Part shown: piece after piece, positions 24,684 to 37,228 of the stretch
Layout of the letters: each line of letters starts with the position of its first letter
Position numbering within the stretch: the stretch's first letter is position 1
Assembly: GCA_013076295.1 (NCBI GenBank)
Contig: RQOL01000855.1
Location: 1,798,001 to 1,862,000 of the forward strand
DNA length: 64,000 nucleotides
Source: Sanderia malayensis
Lineage: Eukaryota > Cnidaria > Scyphozoa > Semaeostomeae > Pelagiidae
Direction: 5' to 3'
Notes under the pieces: generated by a model
Told to the model about the DNA's origin: nothing
The model's database searches: none
Seen by the model: the letters and a program-made list of their open reading frames with translations, nothing else
Translations under genes and position numbers: made by a program

Positions 24684-24936
24684 TACTACTGTGCTATACT
24701 ACACTATTTACTATTTTATAGGTTGTATTATAATACAGTTAATTAATATAGTATGGTAATTATAGTATATATAGCCATATTACTTAAATTATACTTGTAC
24801 AGTATAGTAATGCGATACTATAATAGTATAATTTAAGTAATATGGCTATATATACTATAATTACCATACTATATTAATTAACTGTACTATAATATAATCT
24901 ATAAAATACTAAATAGTGCAGTATAGCACAGTAGAG
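24684..24936. repeat. AT-rich long palindrome downstream of copy B
   Basis: Two arms of about 105 bases (24690-24794 and 24826-24930) are near-perfect reverse complements around position 24810. The outer ends are tgtgctatact and its complement. The sequence is almost entirely A/T, with 'tatagta' motifs. It could be an AT-rich fold-back element or a replication/recombination-prone cruciform. Confidence 0.8.
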
Positions 24937-25084
24937 AACAGTTCCAATTGGGGCTGTTCTCCCACAGCAAGGGGGGACCCCATGGGGTTTTTGTAATTTT
25001 CCCAAGGGGACCCCCATGCAGATTTTGCAGTATTCCCATGGGAATTGTAATATTCCCATGGGAATACCTGAAAAATTTACGTGG
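24937..25084. repeat. Block of short GC-containing palindromes
   Basis: Contains repeated 'ttcccatgggaa' palindromes and runs such as 'aaggggggaccccatgggg'. It lies between the AT palindrome and the CTATA satellite, and together the three look like one composite repeat region. Confidence 0.5.
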
Positions 25085-25450
25085 GGTGTCCCCTATACTG
25101 TCCCACACTACACTATGCTACTCTATGCTATGCTACCCCATACTACACTACCCTATACTACACTCTGCTACCCTATGCTATACTACACTACACTATCCTA
25201 TACTACCCTATACTATCCTACACTATGCTACCCTATACTATACTACCTATGCTATCCTATACTAACCTATACTACAATATACTACCCTACACTACACTAT
25301 GCTATACTACACTACCCTATACTAATCCACACTATACTATACGAAACTACACTGTACTATAACTGCATTGTACTAATCTACATTATACTATACTATACTA
25401 TACTATACTATACTTTACTATGCTAAATTATACTATATGTTTTACTACAC
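25085..25450. repeat. Degenerate CTATA/CTACC pentamer satellite
   Basis: About 360 bases built from five-base units of the form CTAYN (ctata, ctaca, ctacc, ctatg), often in ten-base pairs. It ends with an uninterrupted run of 'ctata' at 25387-25415. Open frames here simply reflect absence of stop codons in the repeat. Confidence 0.85.
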
Positions 25451-26333
25451 AACACTAAACTACTGTCCTAAAAAGATTTAAACAAAAAGAAATCACAGCA
25501 ACAAATTTTTTCATTAAAGAATCCACAAAGCAAGATAAAAAATAATTTGCCTTTGCCTTTCTTCTTTCTTCACAAATGATGTGACATCCAACAAATTCAT
25601 GTGCCAAAACAGATATACCGCAATATAAAAAAAAGAAAGAAAACAAATTTAACAAGGAAATATGCAAGGCATGAAAAAATCAGCAAGCATTGCTACATTA
25701 CATGCAGTTGCACATTTGATCTAATTGCAATCAGGCATCGGTCAAGTCTATCAGAATCTTACTTGGGTTTTCAAGGTAACTCATTTTGTAGATGTAATAG
25801 TGAAATACATTGGAGAAAGTCAAGACAAGAAGTGAAAAAAGTCAAGACAAGAAGTGGAGAATGAGGAATTAACATACATACCATTATTTATCATCACTGT
25901 CTATCATGATCCTTGTCTTGAAATCTCACAGGTCCCAACATCTTACAGGCATTTGAACACAAAGCCTAGAAAAGACAGGTAGAAAATATAAAATCAAGAC
26001 TATATAAGTACATAAGACAATAGCAAATGAAAAGCATTTCAAATGAAAATAATTATAATTTATATATATATGAAAAAGCAATATAATAGAAGCTTACAGC
26101 TGTTCAACAATATTGCACTCTCTACATCTTTCCATTATACCTGATAAAACTTCGATGGTTTGATCCCAGATATTGAAATGCTGAAAGATGAAAAAACCAT
26201 TAATAATAAATTATTACAATTTTAAAACTTTACAAGAGATACAAAAATAAATTAAAAACAATTGAAATTATTTTATATTTCTAGTTTGCTCCTTCTTGTT
26301 ACTGCTTGAGTTGCTGCTATTGTCATACTAATG
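25451..26333. other. Spacer downstream of the FBXO30-like gene
   Basis: No coding region could be supported. On the - strand a segment around 26190-26143 is bounded by plausible splice sites (CTTTCAG before, GTATAA after). It could be a 3' UTR or alternative exon of the FBXO30-like gene. Confidence 0.4.
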
Positions 26334-28623
26334 CTATCTTCGCCATTCTTTGTATCCGAGTTTAACATCTTGGATGCCATCGAAAGGAAACTTGCACTTC
26401 TCAGTTTTAATAGCTCGTTTGAAAAAGGAACATGTTCTTAAATGATTTCCAATTGATGCTTCGTCAGTGAATCTCCATTCACGAATATCCGAGAATGATG
26501 GAGTGAACAACCAACGCTGTGGAATAAAGAAAACAACTATTATCAGGTTGCTTCACAATTATTATTCCAGGTTGGATAGTTTTTAATACACACTGGTTTC
26601 TTTTATATAACAATAACATTGATCAAAATTGTCAAAAGAAAAAGCAATTTAAATCTCAGAAAAAAAATGGGAAAAGTGTTGTAGCTTTGGAATAATTTTT
26701 GTATTCTTATAACAAATTCGATAGCTCCAACCAATACGATACATTGTCGATCCAAAACTTATTTAGGGAAAATAAAAAGAACCATTGATTGTCCATAGAT
26801 ATGTACAATCAATGGTTCTTTTATATGACTAAATCTAATGTTGTATCTGATATATATGTCTAATAATCTAGCAGTAACTAGAAAAACCCTTAATTGGCAT
26901 AAAGGATAGAAAACACTGAAGCAAACTCACCATTTTGCAAGGTTTCCAAGACACTGATCCATCGGCAAATGTACCACGCTTCCATGCGATCAAAACAACT
27001 CCCCTCCTCCTCACCAAACTGCGACAAGCATCACGAGAACGCTTGCACGTCTTTGAGAACTGAATAATACTGAAACTATCCAGATATTCCACGATCCTCT
27101 CCATTACTTCAAATGGGAGAGTCATCAAGAAAGAACATGCATCACCATCTTGCGTGTTCTTCAATGTTTCTTCTGGTCTTACTGCGAAGCCACCAATATC
27201 TTGGTCAAATACCAAACAACCCTCCTGTCTACCAGGCTTGAATCTATATTGAATGAATGGGCAGCCATATTGTGCAAGGGGGCATCGTTGTTGAAGCCAA
27301 GTGTTCAATCCACCGTGGATATCATTATGCACGTTTTTGAAATGAGAACAGTATTGGTCCCTACGCAAAAACGTCTGACATGGAATGCTGTACATTGAAT
27401 GATTAGTCTGAAATTTTGGCAATGTTTCTATCGTAACATTCACTCCAAGATGCCTTGTCAAATACGGACTCTGTAGGTATTCTGTGTTCATCTTTGGACA
27501 ACCTGTGATCTGATACTTTGTGTTTTCAATAACCATAGCCTTGTTTGCAGATTCGTAGACCATTTCTTGTGCATTAGCTGTGTAAGTCATCTCAGCAATT
27601 GTCTCATCATTCTGTAAACTGTTTTGCTCTTCAAAAACAGCATTCTCTGATGCTGGCCTGTCATATGATTGGCTATCATCTTCATTTGATTCACTGCTAT
27701 CCAATAGCAATCTTTCATGCTCACGATCAGGACCAATCATATTAAGATCACATGAATCACATTTCTCTTGATTAACAATCTGTTCTAAATCATTAATGTT
27801 CAGGCTTCCAATCTGGTATTCCAGTAATTTTATTCGCTTTTTATCAACTTGCTTTCTGCTATCGTAGCAAGATATTTTCATTTTACCTCTTCTCATTCTG
27901 TCGTAGCTTTCTGCCTTTAGCTTCCTCTGGTCATTGAATGCTAATTCAATGTCCAAATGGCCTTTTATTTTTGGCGGATTTTCTTCAGTAAATGGCATCC
28001 AACTCCTCCGAGCCTGAGAAGAAAGATTGGACAGAAAGTGAAAGTACCGTGGTTTGGGGGAAAGAGGGACAGGTAGGTGAATTGGGACAAAAAAGAGACA
28101 AAATATTGTTGACATTGGAAATTACAGAAAGCCTTCTGATTGTGACCCAATTTAACTGCACTGAAGAAGAATACAAGAATCCAAGACATTGAAGAAGAAG
28201 AATGAGAATATGATAAGAAGATAAATAAGTAATGCTAAAAAGAAGCCATAGGATCTAAGACAACTGAATGAATTTAAGTAGAAACAAAAGAATTCATACC
28301 AATGAATAAACAGGATATCTATTCCACTGCATACCACAGTGTACTGCACCAGCAGGACATACATCTAAATGTTTGGCAACTTGCAATGTTGTGATCTTAT
28401 ATGGACAGCCGTAGAGAGCATTGTAGCAAGGTCTTAGCACCATTGCACATATCACCAGATGATCTTCTATTTTACATCCATGACATGACATACCACAACC
28501 AGCAGGGCACTTTGTTATCTTGCAGTTCTGCTGTTTGGTGCATGTAACACTGAAGCATTCTGTGCAATGCAGATGAAGTATATCTGAGTAATCCATACTG
28601 CTTAATTCCTTTGATTCAGCCAT
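26334..28623 (-). CDS. FBXO30: FBXO30/FBXO40-like F-box protein with TRAF-type zinc finger
   Basis: Three exons on the - strand: 28623-28300, 28013-26931 and 26516-26334, totalling 1590 nt (529 aa). Exon 1 encodes the Cys/His-rich N-terminal zinc-finger region ending in the family signature GCPYKITTLQVAKHLDVCP and a WNRYP motif. Exon 2 has an acidic, poorly conserved middle. It then has a second family-typical block (QTFLRRDQYCSHFKNVH, then CPLAQYGCPF) and an F-box beginning LPFEVMERIVEYLDSFSI. Exon 3 continues the C-terminal conserved region (WRFTDEASIGNHLRTC). Members act as substrate receptors of SCF ubiquitin ligases through SKP1. The vertebrate paralogues FBXO30 and FBXO40 cannot be told apart here. 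A likely non-coding 5' exon lies at about 29408-29271, followed by an acceptor 12 bases before the ATG. Confidence 0.88.
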
Positions 28624-29663
28624 GGTTTTATTTATCTGGAAAAAAGATGAAATAAAGGAGTTGGCTATGTTCACATCTATACGCTTTCATAATTGTTGAA
28701 TGTGCATGATTAAACTTTGTTAAAAAATATTGTGTGCATTGTGGTAGGCTTAAGTTTAAGTTCTTAAATCCTGCACAAATATGGGTATTAAATATATAAA
28801 AATTTAAAATGTAATAGCATAAATAATGCTTAATTGTGTTGCCAAGAAGTTGTTTAACACTTTAAGCCCCGAAGATATCCCATAGCCTTAAATTTTTCCA
28901 ATTTCAGCAAGAAGCTACACAAAACATACCGTCGGCAAATCGCAAAACACAGCAAGGCCTAAAGCGCATTTTCTCCAAAAGACTAAACTTAATACATGAA
29001 ATAAAATACAGTCACATTCTTTGAGCAATAATGACTAAATAAAATCCAAAATAATCCGCATATAAATAGGATCTACTGCAAGACTTGTAAGCCCAAAAGA
29101 AGGGAAGCAATAGCCCTACCAAAGATGAACACCTGAACTGGCCTAGCCAGGCCATCATGACTACAACAAGACTACATTTAACAAGAAAATAAAAATTAAT
29201 TGACTAATGAAATTTTTAAAATACTCACCTAAGTTTCTCAACGAATCAAACCGTTCTTTGCTACTTACATTATTTAACAACAGTTGGCAAAAATTGAAGT
29301 CTGCTGGGTTTGGCTTTCGGGCAGATGATTAATATTATCAACAATGAAAAGTAGTTGGCTTGCTTGGCTGAACCAGCATTGCCAGCAGCCAGTTTCCTCC
29401 ATTGCCTGGGGAGGGCAAAAAGAAACATTATTATCTAAATTAACGCCTTTCAAATAGTGAATTATCATAAAGACATACATCCATACAAAAACATACACAT
29501 ATAGATACATACAGGTATTTAAACATCTAAGCAAACTAAATAATAATTACAATAATGTCAAAATCATACTTTTCTTTTGCACCAATTTCAGGCAAAATAC
29601 ATACCCCTTATTATACAATGATGCAAATTAAATATGAAATGATATTCAATAAAGTACAGAAGG
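28624..29663. other. Spacer between FBXO30-like and APH1 genes
   Basis: No protein-coding region found. A - strand segment 29408-29271 with CCCAG acceptor and GTAAGT donor is a candidate 5' UTR exon of the FBXO30-like gene. Its own short frame resembles nothing I know. Confidence 0.4.
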
Positions 29664-31339
29664 TTATGATGTTTGCTCATTAATAGACAAAAAAGGTATC
29701 TTAATACCCAAAACTGCCTTTCTAACATTAACAAAATTTGCACCAGCAACTTTAACTGCCCAACCAATGTAAAACAAAAGAACCAGATGATTCACGACCA
29801 ATGGTACAACATAAAGGCCTTTTCCATTTAGAATTGTCTACAAAATCAAAGGGTTTATTCTCAGTGGGTAAAGTGCAAGAAAGTGGTTCAAATGGCCAAG
29901 CAAAAAAATGGTTTTAAGAGAGACCAAAACATACAATAGTGGACAAGTCCTTTGGACATTTGCAAAAATTTAAAAAAAACTATCAAATCGTTGTTGTTGA
30001 TATTCCATAAGACTTTTTGCAAAGCCAACAATGTTTGGGGGAGAAGGGAGATAAAGGATACAAGCAAAACTAACAAGTGTCCCTGGACATTTTGTCACCT
30101 ATTTTAGTCCCAGCAAATTTTACACTTGGATATATAACATGGATAATTGTGATCAATTTGTTAATTATAAGTAAAAAGCAAGCTTACCAACAAAGAAACA
30201 AGAAGATGAGAAATTAATACACTGCTCAGACGTATCCAACATTTTTTCTCAAGCCCATCATAGCACAAGATGCCCCAACATGTATGAAGTAGAACAAAGC
30301 AATTTGTAAGAAGCGCTAGAAATAAATTCACAACAATCACATAATATATATTTCTCCTTGAAATTTAGAATAACTAAATTCTCAACTTTCTCAGGCTTCA
30401 AAATCCAAAACTGAACTTTCTTAACTATTTGAAAATCCAAGGGCAGTTGTTTTATAAAAATTGTGAAGATATATCCTGGCCTCAATATCTTTGCAAATGA
30501 TCATCAAAATAGGGGTTTACTCAAGCATTTATGGAAAATTGAGAAAGAGTGAGAAGTTACAAACCTGTTACAACTAGGAAATTACGGTAATCTCCATGCA
30601 AGCCAACAGTTCCCGGACCAGTTATATCTGCGAGGACATTCACCATTGCAAAGAGACCGCTCATCATTCCAAAGCCGAGACCTGAAACTATAAGAACATC
30701 CTTTTTAGCCAAAATAAAACTAAATATATCAAGGTAATATTATTGATACATATTTTGTGATAACAAGAGCTAAATCCTAGTGAAATTCCTACCATAATGA
30801 AATCTCAGTTTTCGTAATGGAGAATGATTTCCAGTGATAGATATAAGTCCAATCTCTGCTTTTCTGAAAAAATAAATAAAAGTTAATTAGGGAAGAATAG
30901 CAATATTTAGTAGTAATAAGGTAGGAACTGCGTATTTATATTTATGATTGTAGAAAAAAATTTTGAAGCTCACTTCAGAATTTTCCAAAAGGCCAATCTA
31001 AACAGCTCTTGAAATAGGACGGAGAATGTGACACCAAATATCAAATAGCTCTTTAAAGGTGACACAATCAGCCATAAGGCAGATGATAGGAACAAGGCCA
31101 GCAGCCAGAAAAAGGCACTAGAAGGCAAAACGGAAGATCCCATCAAAGCCGGTCAACAGGTCAACCAACCCACGGACGAGTTAGGCCTACTCAAAAAATA
31201 TCTTTTTAATATGCAATAAAACTCACCTTGTAATCAGTACAATTACTTGCTGAGCATCTGGAGCTACAGTGAAAACAAAAAGAGCAAGTGCGGGCCCGAA
31301 ACTCAGAAACGAACAGCCAAAAAACATTAAAGTCGTCAT
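29664..31339 (-). CDS. APH1: APH1, gamma-secretase scaffold subunit
   Basis: Six exons: 31339-31227, 31117-30974, 30863-30793, 30681-30565, 30315-30188 and 29837-29664, totalling 747 nt (248 aa), the normal APH1 size. The product is a polytopic membrane protein. The first exon gives MFFGCSFLSFGPALALFVF, and exon 2 gives AFFWLLALLF and VLFQELFRLAFWKILKKAE. Exon 4 carries the GxxxG-type helix packing motif (SGLGFGMMSG, then FAMVNVLAD). Exon 5 carries LLHTCWGI and SHLLVSLL, which contain the two conserved transmembrane histidines, and exon 6 carries the last transmembrane helix. APH1 assembles with presenilin, nicastrin and PEN-2 to cleave Notch and similar substrates within the membrane. The gene lies 256 bases downstream of RBM22 on the same strand. 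Confidence 0.93.
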
Positions 31340-31595
31340 ATTGTTATGTTTTTCTGATGAAAGAAACAGAATGAGAAAAAGAGGAAATTTTTGATTTGAT
31401 GATGATGAATATGTCGGGAAACTGGCACTAGCATGGCTTGTCATGACGTCACAGCAAAATTAGGACACTTCGTTGCCGTGAAAACATGGCGCAATGACAC
31501 ATAAAGGCACCCATCTTAATAAAGATAATGCAACAAGTAGAATAATAAAAAGATCGTAAGGTTTCCGACTTTGAATGACGAAAGCAAGTCAAAAA

Positions 31596-34500
31596 TTAAG
31601 AAGACTGTTTAGGGTTATCAGCTCCCATTCTCAACGGGTCCTGAGATGGGTAGTGAATACCAGGTGGCGCAATATCCTGGTGTTGCTGCGGTGGCGGATA
31701 TCTTGCATGTGGTGGCATACCTCTAGGTGCAAAGCCCATGGGTGGTGCGTAGTAGCGAAGGAAATCAGGTGGGGCATCTCTTGGTGGCGGTGGTGGGACA
31801 CCTGGCGGTAGCATTCTAGCAGGAGGTAGTCCCATGGGTGGTGGAGGGAGTCTTGGTGGCGGAATGGGCGCCATGAGTGGCGGTATCGCACTCTGGGAAG
31901 CTTGTGATGTTGTTGATGTTGCATCTGATGTTGAAACGCTGGCTGATTCTGAAGAACTTTGCGTTTGGTCATTCGTTGTCTCAACAGGAGGCAGCGGTAA
32001 AGCTGGAAAAATCAAAATACTTTCAGGTCAATGATAATCTCATCTCAGTAGCACTGGTGTACTTCTTAGAACCAACATTTTACTACAATGCACCATTCAG
32101 CTGGAAATAATAATATAATAAAATAATACAATACACAACGTGGCCGGAAATACGAAGTAAACGAGTAAAATTAAGACGATTAACAATAAATGAATAAAGT
32201 AAAAACCCGCATATAAGAACCTGTAAATTTCCATCCAGGCTATGGTTCCAAGACAATGGGCTATTGTTTCGTCTATTGTTTTGAACAGAAATGTCACCCA
32301 GAAGGTTCTTAATCCATTGGTTCTTATATGCGGGTTATTACTGTAAATAAGAACATACGTCCTGGTAGTCCTGGAACTGGGGTAAGCTTAACGCCCCCAT
32401 CATCTCCACCCCTCGGCCTCTCAGACTGAGATTTGCCCCAGAGAATCTTCAATCGTCGGCCCTTGATGATGAGTTTGTTGTAGGTCTTCTCAATGGCAAA
32501 CTCAGCAGCCTGGCGTGTTGTGTAGGTGACGAATGCGCAGTTCTGGCGTGTTACCATCGTTACCTGACGAATCTCGCCATACTGGTAGAAACTATCTCTA
32601 AAAATGTTAAAAAGCGTCGAATTTAATAGGATGACTATTTGCAATATACAGCAAGCAGTATTAGGTATTTTTCAGTGCTAGTTGGTTGTTTTTTCACGTG
32701 TTTGCATGCTGACATGGCAAAAGCAAGCTTTTCATTCAGACCAAAACTTAACTTGCCAACTCTGAGCGAGTTCCAAGTAGTGACACTTAAAAGCAAAACC
32801 TGTTTTGCCAGCTCTGAGTTTTGGTCAGCTGGCAAACCTGTTTTGCCAAACCTTATTACTATTTCTGAGAAGACAGAAACTTTAAAGACCGAATATTCCC
32901 AATGACGTTCAGCAATTAACATAAGAAAAAAACACCAAGAGAAACCAAAAGGTTTCTCCTCATTACTGAATATTTTCCCTTATTAGGATACTGTAACTCT
33001 GTAACTACAGTGACCTAACATTTCAATGAAAATAATTCCAAGAAGTCATATAAAATGTATGACTAATAGGATTTCAATAGGTCTTAGTAAAACATATTAA
33101 AGTCTTATGGGTCATATGTGAGTCATATAAATTGTATGGAATAAAGAAAATTAGCTTCCGAAAATTTTTGCTACAAACCTTAAATCTTCTTCTGTTACGC
33201 GTCCATCTAAGCCACCAATATAAAGTGTCATTACTGATTTATCTGTCGGTGGTTCCAGTTTCGGCATACTTGCAGCTCGTTTCAAAAGTTTATCAGCAAC
33301 TGGGTCACTGGATCCATAAAAGCGGTCCTTAATATTCTGGTTAGCAAGAGGACTGTTTGGATCTGTTGGCATTTCATGTCTGAAATCAAAGAAATTGAAA
33401 AACATAAATTATATTGATGATAAAAGAGTAAATGATACTAAAATAAAAGAGATGTGTATAGAACTTTGGTTTATCAACCTAAACGGACACTCCTCTCCCC
33501 GTCTGCATTCCCCTTTGACCCAGAATGAGCAGATGTGAGGCCTATTTCGCTTGTAGTATGGAGCTGTTCTTGCTAACTTCATCAAAAGATCACTGGCGGC
33601 TTGAGATTTACCAACTGTTCCACCAGCAACGGTTCCGTCCGTATTAGCAAGCTAAGAAAAATCAAGATTAACATTAGTGCTATTTTATAGCTAACATATT
33701 TACTATTTACATCAAGCATCATAGATCAAAATTTTGCCCAAAGTCCATACCTCCTTGTCAACATTCTGTGTATAATATTCTTTATTGACATCTGACTTTG
33801 GCATTTCATCCTTGATTGCCAGGGCTGTGTCTCTTACTTGAATTGGAAGGCCTGCATAAAAAAGTAAATCATTTATTTGCCTAGAACATTTGATTCCAGG
33901 TTGCTATGTATTCAGTATAACCAGTATAACTCTGTTGTATTCATAATATCCATGTCAATAAAAAACTTATATCAACTTATATTTTACAAGGAAATGTAAG
34001 AGCTTACCATATTCCAAATCGAGAAGACATGTTTGGCAAACATTCTTTATTTTTGAGCATGTTTGACAAATCTCTGTTTTCTTGTACCTCATTCTGGCTC
34101 CAGGACACCACTTGAAAATGGTGAAAGGCCTCTGACATATCTAGAATTGCAACATATATCTTAATCACTTCTATGTAATGGTTTTTTTATGAGAAACTTT
34201 TAATTGTTGCAACTCCAATTTCCTTCATTAAATTAAGAAACTGCACTACTAGGCCTTGGGCCAGTCTTTGAAAAACGTGTATTACATATTTTACCTTATT
34301 ACGATCACAATTTGCAGATTTTATCTAATATACTATTGCCATCATAGGTAATTAATAATCATACAATACCTTGCATTCTTTTCCATAAGGTTCTTTCAAC
34401 TGAGGAAATAAAAGACAAACAGAAAATGCAAAAATCAGTTGATATTCGTAGGATGTTAATAATACACAAAACACTACAGAACAAGACATAGCATACCATT

Positions 34501-34745
34501 CTTATGTACGGATTGTCTCCCAAACATGTCTGACAAAGAATTGGAAATTCCTACAAAAAAACAGATGGAGATCAGAAACAGAGTCATTTCAAATAAAACC
34601 CCAGCTTCCAAAGTATATTCATGTAGCTAAAAATCAAACAGGTAGCAAGAGAATTTCAAGTAGATAAGGAACAATGATGTGTTATACTAACCGAGTTTTC
34701 CCAGTTCTGTCTGTTGTACGTGTTTGCACCTTTAGAAGTCGCCAT
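31596..34745 (-). CDS. RBM22: Pre-mRNA splicing factor RBM22
   Basis: Nine exons: 34745-34692, 34550-34497, 34399-34370, 34140-34008, 33851-33751, 33651-33479, 33379-33179, 32597-32359 and 32002-31596. They total 1392 nt (463 aa; vertebrate RBM22 is about 420). The start [16 protein letters not shown] matches the family. The N-terminal CxxC pairs form the torso-like zinc region ([28 protein letters not shown]). The CCCH finger is [19 protein letters not shown]. It is followed by an RRM with RNP-like TLYIGGLDG and [13 protein letters not shown]. The C-terminus is Pro/Gly/Met-rich and ends with the family motif [14 protein letters not shown]22 binds U6 and intron RNA in the activated spliceosome. 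The last intron holds a family 2 MITE ending about 14 bases from the donor. Confidence 0.95.
32195..32344. mobile_element. MITE, family 2 (copy in RBM22 last intron)
   Basis: A 150-bp element closely matching 9894-10044, with terminal inverted repeats taaagtaaaaacccgcatat and atatgcgggttattactgta. It occupies most of a 356-base intron and lies next to its 5' splice site in the sense of transcription. Confidence 0.82.
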
Positions 34746-37095
34746 TTTTAAAGAAAGTACTTAGGCCAACCAACGTTGCGATGAAGACAAGGGTACCTCA
34801 TGTAGTAAATAGTCCTTGTTGTTGTTGCTGCTGTAGATTCTGCAAACTTCCGCCAACTCTCTCCTTCAATGGCAAGAAATGGCAATTGGAAATCGGATCG
34901 GATGAAACTATAATTTCAAAGATTTTCAAACCCCTTTTCCCCCTCTGGCTCTATCTAAATCTATTTTTTACCAATAACTGTCTTATATCTCAGTTTATTC
35001 AAAATAAAAGCTGCGACGTTTCCTGACATGCAACTATATTCAAAAACTTGATTTATTTAACAACATGCTACCCGGTTGATTATCTATAGTCGTTCCTCGG
35101 TGTGCAATAATTATTCAATTTCTGATTATGTTCGTTGGTTTTTGCTGAACTGAAGTGAGCTTTCATTTAACTTTGAAGTTACCTTGAAGTGAGAAGAAGG
35201 TAGAAGAATATATCAAATAACAGAAGTTAAGCTGTGAATTTAGGTGCCTCAAGACACGAGAGCTTCGAAATTGAATCTAAATCACAGAAAAATACCAGAA
35301 ACCTTAGTTACGACTATGCAATATGTTATACTAGACATATTTTTAATTTATTGCCCAATAATATATCTTTTTCGTGGAGAAATACCAGAAAATAATAAGG
35401 CCTTTACAATTGTTAATCCGATCTGTTGTGGACCATGGTTAAAAAACCGGTTTTACAAGCTGGGTCTATGCTAGACTAGACCACAAACAAGATTAAACAG
35501 GTTTGGCAATGGTCTGTACAGGGGCTCGGCATCATGTGATCATTGTTATAAGTAGTGGTGTGCTGCAAGATTTTAATCACACCAAGCGAAGAATATTTGA
35601 GTTGCACTACTTCGTAGATCAGTAGCCGAACTTAACGACTTTCTTTCTCGTTTTGTGAAAGACTCTTCTTGTCCTTTATCAAAAATCAAGCGTCGTTGTG
35701 TTCATAAAGGTATGTTTTATATCTGATCTAATATTGTTCATTTGTTTGTTACAAGCTGTTCTGCTCCAGTTTATATCGTGGAGGACGAGGAAGATATTCG
35801 GAAGTAAATTTAAATGGCAAGCGAATCACAGTTTTCAACTAAGATCTGTTTGATAAATTTTTGCTAAGTGTTGTTCAATTATCTCTATTTCTTTTTTTAA
35901 GAATCGTTCTTGTAATTACTAATATTCTGTTTAAATAGTGGCTGTTAGTAAACTTTTTATTGTCACGACCCATCGTAAATATCCTGGCAGGTTTAAAACA
36001 ACAATGCCAAGAACAATGGTTCATGCAATTAAGCATTCATTCAGCAAGAATTATATCGGGTTTTAGAACCATCAAATTTTAACTAACACGTTTAACTGCC
36101 CAGAGGGAATGGATGGTCTAGGATTAATTAAGTTAGCTTTCCTCGTGATATATCCAAACAAGATAATCTAAATGTAAAGATTAACGAAGTTTCTTCATCC
36201 CGGGATTGTTATGCAGGGAAACCCCCAGAAAACGAACTTTCGTGCTTTCGTGTGATCCCCACCCAACAGCAATGCAAAGATCATGCATAAACGATGTTTT
36301 TAGTTGACTTGATGACACGTATCATAGCGGCAGTGAGAATTAAGAGGTAATTTGAAACCGCATATAAATCGGGCCTCGTGGTTCGTGAAAGTAACATGAT
36401 TTTACCAATACAAATATCGACGTTAGACGAAATCGCCCTATTTAGTCGCAATTTCAGTTGTAAGTAGCTTTTTTGATATTCGGGGCTAATTTAATGTTTC
36501 CAGCAAGCCACCACTTTGCGATGGCATGCTGCTAGCTTTCCTGGGAGTCTGCTGGCGAAGGAAAAGCAGAGGGTGTGTTATGTTCGAGTCGAGCTCAAAG
36601 TCCCACCCAATGAGAAAACCGGTTTTAATTTTGTTGAATGAGAATCTGACATGTCAAGGGGGATGTCTAGAGATCGAATATCTATTGTTCCCTGGTTCCG
36701 TTTTCAACTCAAGCTGTGAGGCTCACCACATGACAACTGATGCGATATTTTGGTATCACCTCGCACTGTGTCAACCTTTATAGGCAATCCCCCGAATGCC
36801 CCCCTCATATTAGGTAGCAATCTATTTAATCGAAGAAGATTGATTTAAGAATTGCATGTTACTTGCGACTCCTGTCTCTGTGATATTTGATAAGTTGTCC
36901 ATGAATGAGTCTGGTTGCTATATACCACCACACAGCCATTTTCGTGTTTACTATTTCGCAACATTTTCCGAAATATGAGATGCAATAGAGACCTATAATC
37001 TGCAGGAATTTATGACGCCGCACAATTGTGCAATACCCGGGAGATGTTTATCCCTGGGGTTGACGCAATACCTGCAGGAATGCATTGCAAGTGAA
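34746..37095. other. Spacer between RBM22 and the SAM synthetase gene
   Basis: This divergent spacer should contain both promoters. I see no supported coding region; the 85-residue frame at 36526-36783 has no recognisable features. A segment ending in a good donor (aaag|gtatgt, about 35711) could be a non-coding 5' exon. Confidence 0.4.
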
Positions 37096-37103
37096 TATAA
37101 AAG
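37096..37103 (+). promoter_or_regulatory. Possible TATA box of SAM synthetase first exon 1a
   Basis: The sequence tataaaag lies 126 bases upstream of the exon 1a ATG. It is a good consensus TATA element at a plausible distance. The transcription start is not shown by sequence alone. Confidence 0.45.
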
Positions 37104-37228
37104 CAGATATTTCTTCTGTGTAGTGTGGTGTGATAAAACGACCTTACGATTCCGATCGCGTGTCTTTTTGGCTTTAAGATAAAGTGACCACGTTCGTGTT
37201 TTGCTGTTTTTAGGTTTTCACTGACAAA

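Noticed and set aside
24948..25426. Overlapping open frames of up to 136 residues
   Set aside because: The pentamer satellite has no stop codons, and the products are simple Tyr/Thr/Leu repeats.
31631..31984. 117-aa His-rich frame on the - strand
   Set aside because: It is a shadow of the Pro-rich last exon of RBM22 in another frame.
36526..36783. 85-aa + strand frame in the RBM22-MAT spacer
   Set aside because: No signal, domain, splice context or codon pattern supports it.
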